A stretch of 64,000 nucleotides of DNA from Arcticibacter sp045629565 (GTDB lineage: Bacteria; Bacteroidota; Bacteroidia; Sphingobacteriales; Sphingobacteriaceae). Both the position numbers and the translations under genes were made by a program. This document shows, in pieces, positions 15,463 through 23,586 of the stretch. The notes under the pieces were generated by a model. The model had not been told where the DNA came from, did not search any database, and worked only from the letters and a program-made list of their open reading frames with translations. Every line of letters starts with the position of its first letter. Position 1 is the first letter of the stretch. The stretch lies in the NCBI RefSeq assembly GCF_045629565.1, contig NZ_JAZQRL010000093.1, positions 1 to 64,000 of the forward strand. The letters run 5' to 3'.

Positions 15463-16650
15463 ATGTCGGAAGTGCGTCTTAAAAAAGGAAAAGAAAAAGC
15501 AGTGCGTCAATTGCATCCGTGGATATTTTCGGGAGCAATTGAACATATAAAAGGAAAGCCGGAGAACGGCGATATAGTAGATGTAAGGGATCATTCGGGA
15601 GAATTCCTGGCAAAAGGGTTTTATAACGACCAGTCGCGCGTGGCTGTGCGCCTCCTGGAGTGGAACCAAGAGGTCACAATTGACGAGTCGTGGTGGAGGT
15701 CGAGGATTCAAAGGGCGGTCTCTGCACGGCAGGATTTGCTGGCGTCGGCTGAGACCAATACGTGCAGGCTGATTTTCAGTGAGGCTGATTTTTTGCCGGG
15801 CCTGATTGTGGATCGGTATGCCGACTATCTTTCGGTGCAGATTCTGACATCGGGCATTGAAAAGATGAAGGATGTAATTGTAGATGAGCTTGTTAGTCTC
15901 TTAAAAGTAAAGGGAGTATTTGATCGAAGCGATGCATCCGCGAGAGCACATGACGGTATGGATGCTTCCTTCGGAATTCTCTATGGTGAGGAGCCGCCTC
16001 AGTTTGTAGAGGTGATAGAGAACGGATTAAGATATCATATCAACATCGCAGAGGGTCAAAAATCAGGGTTCTTTTGTGATCAGCGGGAGAACCGCAGAAT
16101 AGTTGCAGGATATGCAAAAGGCAAAAGAGTGCTTGATTGCTTTTCGTATTCGGGAGGATTTACTTTAAATGCTTTAAAGAATGGTGCGGCTGAAGTGGTA
16201 AGCGTAGACAGCTCTGCACTCGCTGTGGAAACGTTGAGGCAAAATATGGTGCTGAATAGCTTTGGTGAGGATAGACATATTGCAGTGCAATCAGATGTGA
16301 ACAAGTATCTTCGTGCTTTGAAAGAGGAAGGCCAGAAGTTTGATATGATCGTACTGGACCCGCCTAAGTATGCACCTTCACGTTCTTCACTTGACAAAGC
16401 TTCAAGGGCGTATAAGGATCTAAACAGGATGGCAATGGGGCTTTTAAACAGCGGCGGGTTACTGGCAACGTTTTCGTGCTCCGGCGCTGTTGATATCAGT
16501 CACTTTAAACAGATACTGGCATGGGCGGCCCTGGACGCAGGAAAGGAAGTTCAGTATATATACCAATTCTGTCAGCCGGAAGATCACCCGGTGAGGTCAT
16601 CATTTCCTGAGGGTGAGTATTTGAAGGGTTTGTTTTGCAGGATCGTTTAA
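15463..16650 (+). CDS. rlmI: class I SAM-dependent rRNA methyltransferase (RlmI-like)
   Basis: A 395-residue 23S rRNA cytosine-5 methyltransferase of the RlmI/YccW family. The PUA domain is at about 1-75 (KAVRQLHPWIFSGAI). An EEHD-like linker follows. The Rossmann SAM domain has motif I VLDCFSYSGGFTL, motif II VVSVDSS and motif IV MIVLDPPKYAPS. The catalytic Cys segment is ATFSCSGAV near 345. The target cannot be fixed from sequence; C1962 of 23S rRNA is the usual one. The stop codon lies inside a perfect 20-bp terminator stem. Confidence 0.88.
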   Translation: MSEVRLKKGKEKAVRQLHPWIFSGAIEHIKGKPENGDIVDVRDHSGEFLAKGFYNDQSRVAVRLLEWNQEVTIDESWWRSRIQRAVSARQDLLASAETNTCRLIFSEADFLPGLIVDRYADYLSVQILTSGIEKMKDVIVDELVSLLKVKGVFDRSDASARAHDGMDASFGILYGEEPPQFVEVIENGLRYHINIAEGQKSGFFCDQRENRRIVAGYAKGKRVLDCFSYSGGFTLNALKNGAAEVVSVDSSALAVETLRQNMVLNSFGEDRHIAVQSDVNKYLRALKEEGQKFDMIVLDPPKYAPSRSSLDKASRAYKDLNRMAMGLLNSGGLLATFSCSGAVDISHFKQILAWAALDAGKEVQYIYQFCQPEDHPVRSSFPEGEYLKGLFCRIV

Positions 16651-16690
16651 ACTAAGAAGGAGTACCACTTTGGTACTCCTTCTTAGTTTA
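16648..16690. terminator. bidirectional terminator, 20-bp perfect stem
   Basis: The arm 16648-16667 is the exact reverse complement of 16671-16690 around the loop CTT. The left arm begins with the TAA stop codon of the methyltransferase. It separates this gene from convergent terC. Confidence 0.85.
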
Positions 16691-16708
16691 TAAGCTCATT
16701 CGTTTTGA

Positions 16709-17494
16709 TTAAGGTTTGCTTTCGTCGGGAAAGTTTTTCAGGCTTACCGGCGACTGGGAGCTGCCTTTCATTTTCAGGTTAAGCATTTCAACCAGCACAG
16801 AGAAAGCCATTGCGAAGTAGATATATCCTTTCGGTATATGTTGATCAAGGCCTTCTGCGATCAGGGACACGCCTATTAACAGCAGGAAGGACAATGCGAG
16901 CATTTTAACCGTTGGGTGTTTATTAACAAAGGCGCTGATGGCACCGGCAGAGAACATCATAACGATGATGGATATAACCACCGCTGCGATCATCACCAGA
17001 ACCTCGTCAGCCATTCCTACTGCGGTGATGACAGAGTCAAGAGAAAATACGACATCGAGTACTAGTATTTGGGCAAGAACGCCGGTAAAAGAATAGACTT
17101 TTTTTACGCCGGTTTCATGCTCATGTCCTTCAAGTTTGTCGTGTATTTCGGCTGTACTCTTATAGATAAGAAATAATCCTCCAGTTAACAGAATAAGATC
17201 ACGGCCTGATATAGCCAGTTTTTCGAGCCAGTCGGGACTTGTTAACCCAATCCAGGAGCCGATATTGAAAAGCGGATCTGTAAGTGTCATGACCCAACTT
17301 AGTGACAGTAAAAGAAGGATACGTGTGATCATAGCCAGGGCCAGTCCGATCTGTCGAGCTTTCTTTTGCTGGTGTTCAGGCAACTTACCTGACAGGATGG
17401 ATATGAAAATGATATTGTCTATTCCCAGGACGATCTCAAGGACAGTTAAGGTTAGGAGAGAAACCCAGATTTCAGGGTTAGATAAGAATTCCAT
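16709..17494 (-). CDS. TerC family membrane protein
   Basis: A 261-residue integral membrane protein with about seven helices. The conserved LEIVLGIDNIIFISIL near the N-terminus and VLDVVFSLDSVITAVGM in the middle carry the paired acidic residues of the TerC family. The family is implicated in manganese export and metallation of secreted proteins, and in tellurium resistance. I chose the ATG at 17494 (MEFLSNPEIW); the 27 upstream residues encode part of a terminator hairpin. That hairpin sits 39-75 bases before the start, so transcription from further upstream would be stopped unless regulated. Confidence 0.88.
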   Translation of the reverse strand: MEFLSNPEIWVSLLTLTVLEIVLGIDNIIFISILSGKLPEHQQKKARQIGLALAMITRILLLLSLSWVMTLTDPLFNIGSWIGLTSPDWLEKLAISGRDLILLTGGLFLIYKSTAEIHDKLEGHEHETGVKKVYSFTGVLAQILVLDVVFSLDSVITAVGMADEVLVMIAAVVISIIVMMFSAGAISAFVNKHPTVKMLALSFLLLIGVSLIAEGLDQHIPKGYIYFAMAFSVLVEMLNLKMKGSSQSPVSLKNFPDESKP

Positions 17495-17532
17495 AGATGA
17501 TTTTTTACGAAGCGAATATAAGCATGTTGCGC

Positions 17533-17569
17533 AAAAAAAAAAGCCTTCTGAAGAGCAGAAGGCTTTTTT
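17533..17569. terminator. bidirectional terminator upstream of terC
   Basis: AAAAAAGCCTTCTG (17537-17550) pairs perfectly with CAGAAGGCTTTTTT (17556-17569). On the minus strand it ends in about ten T, which is a strong signal. It lies between the nadR-like gene or the structured stretch upstream and terC downstream, so it may be the nadR terminator or a terC leader attenuator. Confidence 0.8.
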
Positions 17570-17784
17570 AATCATTAACTAAAAAGAACGTATACTTAGG
17601 AGAGCTAAGTCATTAATAAAAGTACCTGGCACCAAATAAATACATCCCAGTCTTTTCCCTCGTCTCCATTTGTGCCTTAGTTAAGCAGATTCGTTTAACT
17701 CGTAAAAGCGAACCTGCTTGATAGCATATCGCTTTATCTAATTGGTATAGTGGTAAAACTATGAAAAATCTTGAATAATCTTTG
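17570..17784 (-). ncRNA. candidate structured RNA downstream of the NadR-like gene
   Basis: This 215-base stretch has no gene but a chain of hairpins on the minus strand, ending in the terminator at 17533-17569. They are ACTTAG-N5-CTAAGT (17593-17609), AAAAG-N3-CTGG with CCAG-N1-CTTTT (17617-17656), and an 11-bp stem between 17683-17693 and 17709-17719. A short ATAGT/ACTAT pair lies near 17747-17763. It could be an independent small RNA, a 3' UTR of the nadR-like gene, or a leader of terC. I do not see the GGGGAGTA core of the yybP-ykoY manganese riboswitch. Confidence 0.35.
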
Positions 17785-18333
17785 TTAAATGATGTTAAAG
17801 AATTGATTTATTGTATTAATTGCATTCCTTTTTCTCACATCATGGGTTCCACTGATGATATAATAGCTGGCGTTTAGTGCCTGAAGTTCCTTTTTCCAGA
17901 CATCCATAAAGTACTCTCTCAGCTCGGGAAAGTTTCTTAAAGGGTCATCTTCCCAGGGAAGGTCTATGTCCATCAGCAGGTACAGGTCATAATGACGCCT
18001 GGGTAATTCACTGAGGACCTCTTCTGGTGCTTTACCAAATACATAGTCGCTCCAGATTTTCACTGTTATGAATGTAGTATCGCAAATGAGTAATTTGTTT
18101 GCCTGAGGTGAAAGCTGTTCTTCAAGAGCCAGCTGTCCTTTAAACATATTGATTTCATCTTCCCAACTGCAGGGACCGGTAAGCTGGCTGCAGTACTCGC
18201 GGGAGTATTCGGGTACCCATACGGTTTGATAGTGATCTGCCAGTTGAGCCGAAATGGTAGATTTTCCGGTCGACTCTGGCCCTACCACTGCTATTTTCTT
18301 TATGCCTGAGCTGTTCTCCATGTCTTTTTCCAA
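17785..18333 (-). CDS. NadR-like nicotinamide riboside kinase (AAA family ATPase)
   Basis: A 182-residue P-loop protein. KKIAVVGPESTGKST contains the Walker A motif (about 18-26), and VPEYSREY follows, as in the C-terminal kinase domain of NadR. LLMDIDLPWEDDPLRN is the family's later conserved segment. The domain phosphorylates nicotinamide riboside to NMN. There is no N-terminal adenylyltransferase domain. It overlaps the end of pnuC by 34 bases, so uptake and phosphorylation of the vitamin are coupled. An internal Met four codons in (start 18321) is also possible. Confidence 0.88.
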   Translation of the reverse strand: MEKDMENSSGIKKIAVVGPESTGKSTISAQLADHYQTVWVPEYSREYCSQLTGPCSWEDEINMFKGQLALEEQLSPQANKLLICDTTFITVKIWSDYVFGKAPEEVLSELPRRHYDLYLLMDIDLPWEDDPLRNFPELREYFMDVWKKELQALNASYYIISGTHDVRKRNAINTINQFFNII

Positions 18334-18902
18334 TCTTTATACCCCACTGCTGCAATAAATAAAAATACTACATAGAGGATGGCCGTCAGTGCCAGTTCCT
18401 TATACAGATATAGCGGTACATACATAATGTCAACGATGATCCATAATAGCCAGTTTTGCAATACCTTCCGCGTAAGCAATATCTGAGCAACGAAACTGAT
18501 GGCTGTGCAGGCGCCATCTATATAGGGAACATCTGTTGGGGTAAAATGATCAAGGAAGAGACCCAGCAGGCCTGATAAAATAAGCACGGCAATTCCGACC
18601 AGTATGTATTCCCGAGGTTTGAGGGAAACTACCGGCTTGTGATCTTCCTGCTTGTTTTTTCTCCAAAAATACCATCCATAGATAGCCGTTCCAAGGAAAT
18701 AGATTTGCAAAGCAGCGTCACCAAACAGGTGGTACTGGAAAAAGAGTACGGAGTAAGCAAGCACGCTTATAATCGAGACAGGCCAACTCAGGATATTTTC
18801 CTTTGCAGCGAGGTAGACGCAGAAAAATCCGGTGACTGTTCCAAGCCATTCCAGCGCTGAGGTCTGAACGAGCTGATTGAGAATAAGTTCTCCGAAATTC
18901 AT
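18300..18902 (-). CDS. pnuC: PnuC-type nicotinamide riboside transporter
   Basis: A 200-residue membrane protein with about seven helices. ALEWLGTVTGFFCVYLAAKE and the later IYGWYFWRKNK are PnuC family signatures, and QNWLLWIIVDI is the conserved substrate-site region. The overlapping downstream kinase indicates nicotinamide riboside as substrate rather than thiamine. I chose the ATG at 18902; the 24 residues upstream are basic and not family-like. No thiamine or NAD riboswitch is recognisable in the 258 bases to carB. Confidence 0.9.
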   Translation of the reverse strand: MNFGELILNQLVQTSALEWLGTVTGFFCVYLAAKENILSWPVSIISVLAYSVLFFQYHLFGDAALQIYFLGTAIYGWYFWRKNKQEDHKPVVSLKPREYILVGIAVLILSGLLGLFLDHFTPTDVPYIDGACTAISFVAQILLTRKVLQNWLLWIIVDIMYVPLYLYKELALTAILYVVFLFIAAVGYKDWKKTWRTAQA

Positions 18903-19051
18903 TGTATAGGCGATCACGGTGCAAAGGTATAAAAACCGTACGCGGACGCAACAGGCCGGATGCAGGTAATGCAATTCCGTTGAGGCTTTATGTTGAATGA
19001 GAAGTTGTTTAATTTTTTAATCTTAATAATCAAAAAAGGATTATTATTCCT

Positions 19052-19059
19052 TACCTTTG
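19052..19059 (+). promoter_or_regulatory. -7 box upstream of carB
   Basis: TACCTTTG matches TAnnTTTG, about 100 bases before the carB ATG. No TTG occurs at the expected -33 position. The leader up to 19160 contains GAAGTCTTAAGACTTC (19116-19131), a perfect 16-base palindrome that could regulate or fold. Confidence 0.4.
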
Positions 19060-19160
19060 CATCCCGACAATCAGGCCGGGATTTTCATAAACAGCATAGG
19101 AAATCTCGCTGGTTATGAAGTCTTAAGACTTCGATTTAACTTTTGACTTTTAACAACCCT

Positions 19161-21980
19161 ATGCCAAAAGATCCATCCATTAAATCAGTCCTGATCATCG
19201 GTTCAGGGCCAATTATTATCGGTCAAGCTTGTGAATTCGATTATTCGGGATCGCAGGCGGCTTTATCTCTTAAAGATGAAGGGATTGAAGTTTCCATCAT
19301 TAATTCCAATCCGGCTACTATTATGACGGATAAAGTGATCGGAGATCACGTTTATCTTCTACCGCTTAATTGCGAGAGTTTAGAGCAGATTCTTACTGAA
19401 CGCCAAATTGATGCTGTTTTGCCAACTATGGGCGGACAGACAGCATTAAACTTGTGTAAAGAGGCTGAAGAAAGAGGTATCTGGGCTAAATACAATGTCC
19501 GTGTGATTGGTGTTGACGTTGCAGCGATCGAAAAGACAGAAAACCGCGAGGAGTTTCGCCAGTTAATGGTGGATATCAACGTGGGGGTAGCGACATCTAA
19601 AATTGCAAACTCTTTCCTGGAAGGTAAGGAAGCTGCCCAGGAAATCGGATTTCCTTTAGTCATTCGTCCTTCGTACACCCTTGGTGGTACCGGAGGAGGT
19701 ATCGTTCACAAGAAAGAAGATTTCGATGCAGCTTTAAGCCGCGGTCTGCAAGCTTCTCCAACCCACGAGGTATTGGTTGAACAAGCAGTGCTTGGATGGA
19801 AAGAGTATGAGCTGGAATTACTGAGAGACAACAAGGATAATGTAATTATTATCTGCTCGATTGAGAACTTCGATCCGATGGGCGTACATACCGGCGACTC
19901 GATTACCGTTGCTCCGGCTATGACCTTAAGCGATCGTTGTTACCAGGAGATGCGTAATCAGGCGATGAAGATGATGCGTGCGATCGGTAATTTTGCCGGA
20001 GGGTGTAACGTTCAGTTTTCAGTTAATCCTGCAGATGAATCGATTATAGCTATTGAGATCAACCCGCGGGTTTCCCGTTCATCCGCTCTTGCATCGAAAG
20101 CGACAGGTTACCCTATCGCGAAGATTGCTGCTAAGCTAGCCATTGGATACAATCTGGATGAAGTTGAAAATCAGATTACAAAGACTACTTCGGCTTATTT
20201 TGAGCCTACGCTTGACTATGTTATTGTAAAGGTTCCGAGATGGAACTTCGACAAGTTCAAGGGTGCTAATACGGAGCTAGGACTTCAGATGAAGTCTGTT
20301 GGTGAGGTTATGGCTATAGGCCGTACGTTTATCGAGGCTCTCCAGAAAGCCACTCAAAGCCTTGAGATTGGACGTTCTGGATTAGGTGCGGATGGCAGGC
20401 AGTGTCGTAACCTGGATGAGATCATGCATGGTCTGGAGCATCCGAGCTGGAACAGATTGTTCCTGATCAAGGATGCGATGAGCATGGGTGTGCCGCTGGA
20501 GTCGATCCGTAAGGTTACCCGGATAGATAAGTGGTTCCTTGTTCAGATTCAGGAACTTGTTGCTCTGGAGACGGAGATCAAACGTTATTCTCTGACTAAC
20601 ATCCCAAGAGATTTCTTCCTGACTTTAAAACAGAAAGGGTACTCTGATGTTCAGATTGCCTGGTTGCTGGGTAATTCTGTCACTGAAGACGATGTCTACG
20701 ACCGTAGAAAAGAGCTGGGTATTAAACGTGTTTATAAAATGGTTGATACCTGCGCTGCAGAATTCCAGGCACAAACACCGTATTACTACTCTACATACGA
20801 GGACGAGAATGAATCTTTCCCGTCTGATAAGAAGAAGGTTATCGTACTTGGATCAGGGCCTAACCGCATAGGACAAGGTATCGAGTTTGATTATTCTTGT
20901 GTTCATGGTCTTTTGGCAGCTAAAGAAGCCGGCTATGAATCGATCATGGTGAATTGTAACCCTGAAACGGTGTCTACCGATTTCAACATGGCAGATAAGC
21001 TTTATTTTGAGCCTGTGTTTTGGGAGCATGTACGCGAGATTATTGACCTTGAGAAACCCGAAGGTGTGATTGTTCAGCTGGGTGGCCAGACTGCTTTGAA
21101 AATGGCAGAAAAGCTTCATGAAAAGGGCATCAAGATCATCGGTACTTCATTTAATAACATGGACATCGCTGAGGACAGGGGGCGTTTCTCTGACCTTTTG
21201 AAGGATCTTGACATTCCTTATCCTAAATACGGTGTAGCGGAGAGTGCTGAAGAGGCTATCGAGGTTGCAAGCCAGGTAGGATATCCTGTTCTTGTTCGTC
21301 CGAGTTATGTATTGGGCGGTCAGGGTATGAGTATCGTTATCAACGATGAAGATCTTGAAAAAGCGGTGGTGAAATTACTGGGTGATTTGCCGGGTAACAG
21401 AGTATTGATTGACCATTTCCTCGATCGTGCAGAAGAAGCTGAATCAGATAGCATCTGTGACGGTGAAGACGTACATATCGTTGGTTTGATGGAGCATATC
21501 GAACCTGCGGGCATACATTCCGGAGACTCAAGTGCAGTACTTCCTCCGTTTAATTTACCGAAGAAGGTTACTGATCTGATGGAGGAATATACTGTTAAGC
21601 TTGCAAAGGCGCTGGATGTGAGAGGATTGCTTAATATACAGTTCGCGATCAAAGGTGAGGATGTATATGTGATTGAAGCTAATCCAAGAGCTTCAAGGAC
21701 CGTTCCGTTTATCGCAAAGGCATACGACGTTCCTTATATCAATATAGCGGCTAAGATCATGTTGGGTGCTAATAAACTTAAGGACTTTAAGATTGAGCGC
21801 AAGCTGGTGGGTTATGCCATTAAGGAGCCAGTATTCTCTTTCGATAAGTTCCCGGAAGTTGAAAAGCAATTGGGACCTGAGATGAAGTCTACGGGTGAAG
21901 CGATTCGGTTTATAAAGGATTTGGAAGATCCGTATTTCGTAAAATTATACAAAGAGAAATCGATGTACTTAAGTAAATAG
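19161..21980 (+). CDS. carB: carbamoyl-phosphate synthase large subunit, short form
   Basis: A 939-residue CarB that makes carbamoyl phosphate from bicarbonate, ammonia and two ATP for pyrimidines and arginine. Two ATP-grasp halves are visible: the first from VLIIGSGPIIIGQACEFDYS, the second from VIVLGSGPNRIGQGIEFDYS (about residue 558). The protein ends soon after the second half (LYKEKSMYLSK). The E. coli enzyme continues about 135 residues further with an MGS-like allosteric domain, which is absent here. No carA lies in the window. I chose the ATG at 19161 (MPKDPSIKS) over the TTG at 19143. It ends in a terminator at 21984. Confidence 0.96.
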   Translation: MPKDPSIKSVLIIGSGPIIIGQACEFDYSGSQAALSLKDEGIEVSIINSNPATIMTDKVIGDHVYLLPLNCESLEQILTERQIDAVLPTMGGQTALNLCKEAEERGIWAKYNVRVIGVDVAAIEKTENREEFRQLMVDINVGVATSKIANSFLEGKEAAQEIGFPLVIRPSYTLGGTGGGIVHKKEDFDAALSRGLQASPTHEVLVEQAVLGWKEYELELLRDNKDNVIIICSIENFDPMGVHTGDSITVAPAMTLSDRCYQEMRNQAMKMMRAIGNFAGGCNVQFSVNPADESIIAIEINPRVSRSSALASKATGYPIAKIAAKLAIGYNLDEVENQITKTTSAYFEPTLDYVIVKVPRWNFDKFKGANTELGLQMKSVGEVMAIGRTFIEALQKATQSLEIGRSGLGADGRQCRNLDEIMHGLEHPSWNRLFLIKDAMSMGVPLESIRKVTRIDKWFLVQIQELVALETEIKRYSLTNIPRDFFLTLKQKGYSDVQIAWLLGNSVTEDDVYDRRKELGIKRVYKMVDTCAAEFQAQTPYYYSTYEDENESFPSDKKKVIVLGSGPNRIGQGIEFDYSCVHGLLAAKEAGYESIMVNCNPETVSTDFNMADKLYFEPVFWEHVREIIDLEKPEGVIVQLGGQTALKMAEKLHEKGIKIIGTSFNNMDIAEDRGRFSDLLKDLDIPYPKYGVAESAEEAIEVASQVGYPVLVRPSYVLGGQGMSIVINDEDLEKAVVKLLGDLPGNRVLIDHFLDRAEEAESDSICDGEDVHIVGLMEHIEPAGIHSGDSSAVLPPFNLPKKVTDLMEEYTVKLAKALDVRGLLNIQFAIKGEDVYVIEANPRASRTVPFIAKAYDVPYINIAAKIMLGANKLKDFKIERKLVGYAIKEPVFSFDKFPEVEKQLGPEMKSTGEAIRFIKDLEDPYFVKLYKEKSMYLSK

Positions 21981-21983
21981 ATT

Positions 21984-22008
21984 AAAAGGCCGCGTTTAGC
22001 GGCCTTTT
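21984..22008. terminator. bidirectional terminator between carB and radA
   Basis: AAAAGGCCGC (21984-21993) pairs perfectly with GCGGCCTTTT (21999-22008) around GTTTA, with a T-run. Confidence 0.9.
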
Positions 22009-22017
22009 TTATGCTCT

Positions 22018-23439
22018 CTATCCGAAGAGGGAAGCAAATACATCTTCAATCTTGGAAGCAGTTTCTACTTTGATCGAATACTTGCTAAGATCCAAACCTT
22101 TTTTATTGTATTTGGAGATATAGATTCGCTCAAAGCCGAGCTTCTCTGCCTCCGCGATACGGTGTTCTATCCTGTTGACGGCTCTCACTTCGCCGGATAA
22201 TCCGACTTCAGCCGCGAAACATGTTTTAGAGGATACTGCTATATCCTCGTGAGAGGAGATTATCGCGACGATAATTCCAAGATCTACAGCGGGGTCTTCG
22301 ACGCGTAAACCGCCGGCAATATTGAGGAATACGTCCTTCGCGCTCAATCTAAAACCACAGCGTTTTTCCAGAACGGCAAGGAGCATATTCATTCTTCGTG
22401 TATCGAAGCCTGTAGCGGACCGCTGAGGGGTTCCGTAGGCTGAGGGACTGACCAATGCCTGCGTCTCAATAAGCATCGGTCTGACACCTTCCAGCATGGC
22501 TGAGATGGTGATGCCCGTCAGCTCCTCATCTCTTTGAGAAAGGAGAATCTCTGAGGGATTGGAGACCTCTCGCAGGCCTGCCCCCTGCATCTCGTATATT
22601 CCGAGCTCTGAAGCGGAGCCAAATCGGTTTTTCACGGCTCGCAAAATACGGTAAACATGATGTCTGTCTCCCTCAAACTGCAAAACGGTATCAACCATAT
22701 GTTCCAGGATTTTGGGTCCGGCAATGGATCCATCTTTCGTGATATGGCCAATGAGGAAAACAGGGGTAGAGGTTTCTTTAGCAAAGCGCATGAGTTCAGC
22801 AGTGCATTCCCGTACCTGTGAGACGCTGCCGGGCGTTGATTCGATGTGTGCTGAGTGGAGAGTTTGGATGGAGTCTATTACTACCAGGCCTGGCTCTAAT
22901 ATTTCAATCTGTTTGAATATATTTTGTGTGGATGTTTCTGTGAGAATGAACACTCCGTTCTTGTCTTTCGGAAGAGTTTGCGGACTAAGCCTTTCAGCCC
23001 TCATCTTAATTTGATGCTCGCTTTCTTCTCCAGATACATAAAGTATCTTTTTCATCTTCAGTTGCAATGCCAGCTGAAGCATCAGGGTTGACTTCCCGAT
23101 GCCTGGTTCTCCTCCAATAAGTACGAGCGATCCTGGTACAATGCCGCCACCTAATACCCGGTTGAATTCAGCATCAGGACTTACCCACCTGCTCTCCTCT
23201 TTGTAAGTTATCTCGTGTATGGATGATGGTTTTGCAACTTTGGAGAGGGCTCCAGAGCCTTTCCATTCAGGCACAGAGTTGCCTGGTTTTTGTATCACTT
23301 CTTCAACAAACGAGTTCCACTCATTGCATGACGGACACTTACCCAGCCATTTTGCTGATTCGTAGCCACAGCTTTGACAGAAGTATGCGGATTTTATTTT
23401 TGCCAATTGTATATAATCTATTTCACACGAAAATAGCAT
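22018..23439 (-). CDS. radA: DNA repair protein RadA
   Basis: A RecA-related branch-migration helicase, 473 residues from the ATG at 23439. A zinc finger (CQSCGYESAKWLGKCPSC) precedes the Walker A motif GGEPGIGKST. The RadA-specific KNRFGS motif and a C-terminal Lon-like domain (from about 330, GGLRVEDPAVDLG) follow. It processes recombination intermediates. The family usually starts MAKxKxxYxCxxCG. Here that position is LAKIKSAYF with a TTG codon at 23406, so the true start may be that TTG, making 462 residues. Confidence 0.95.
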   Translation of the reverse strand: MLFSCEIDYIQLAKIKSAYFCQSCGYESAKWLGKCPSCNEWNSFVEEVIQKPGNSVPEWKGSGALSKVAKPSSIHEITYKEESRWVSPDAEFNRVLGGGIVPGSLVLIGGEPGIGKSTLMLQLALQLKMKKILYVSGEESEHQIKMRAERLSPQTLPKDKNGVFILTETSTQNIFKQIEILEPGLVVIDSIQTLHSAHIESTPGSVSQVRECTAELMRFAKETSTPVFLIGHITKDGSIAGPKILEHMVDTVLQFEGDRHHVYRILRAVKNRFGSASELGIYEMQGAGLREVSNPSEILLSQRDEELTGITISAMLEGVRPMLIETQALVSPSAYGTPQRSATGFDTRRMNMLLAVLEKRCGFRLSAKDVFLNIAGGLRVEDPAVDLGIIVAIISSHEDIAVSSKTCFAAEVGLSGEVRAVNRIEHRIAEAEKLGFERIYISKYNKKGLDLSKYSIKVETASKIEDVFASLFG

Positions 23440-23546
23440 TATGTATCGGCAATTGCTTACTATTTGTTGGTAGCGTGGTCACGTGTGGCGGATGAGCCGC
23501 ATCAGGAGAATGTCAAAGACAGACGGCCCGGGCTTGGAAAAGGTAC

Positions 23547-23578
23547 AAAAAACAAGGACCCGGCGTGTTTCCGGGTCC
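23547..23578 (-). terminator. terminator after the RNase G gene
   Basis: On the minus strand GGACCCGG pairs with CCGGGTCC around a 7-8 base loop (23555-23578), followed by TTGTTTTTTG. It lies just past the rng stop codon. Confidence 0.8.
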
Positions 23579-23586
23579 TTTCGAAG

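Noticed and set aside
17533..17784. yybP-ykoY manganese riboswitch before terC
   Set aside because: The conserved GGGGAGTA and CTAC core elements are not found on either strand, so I only report an unnamed structured stretch.
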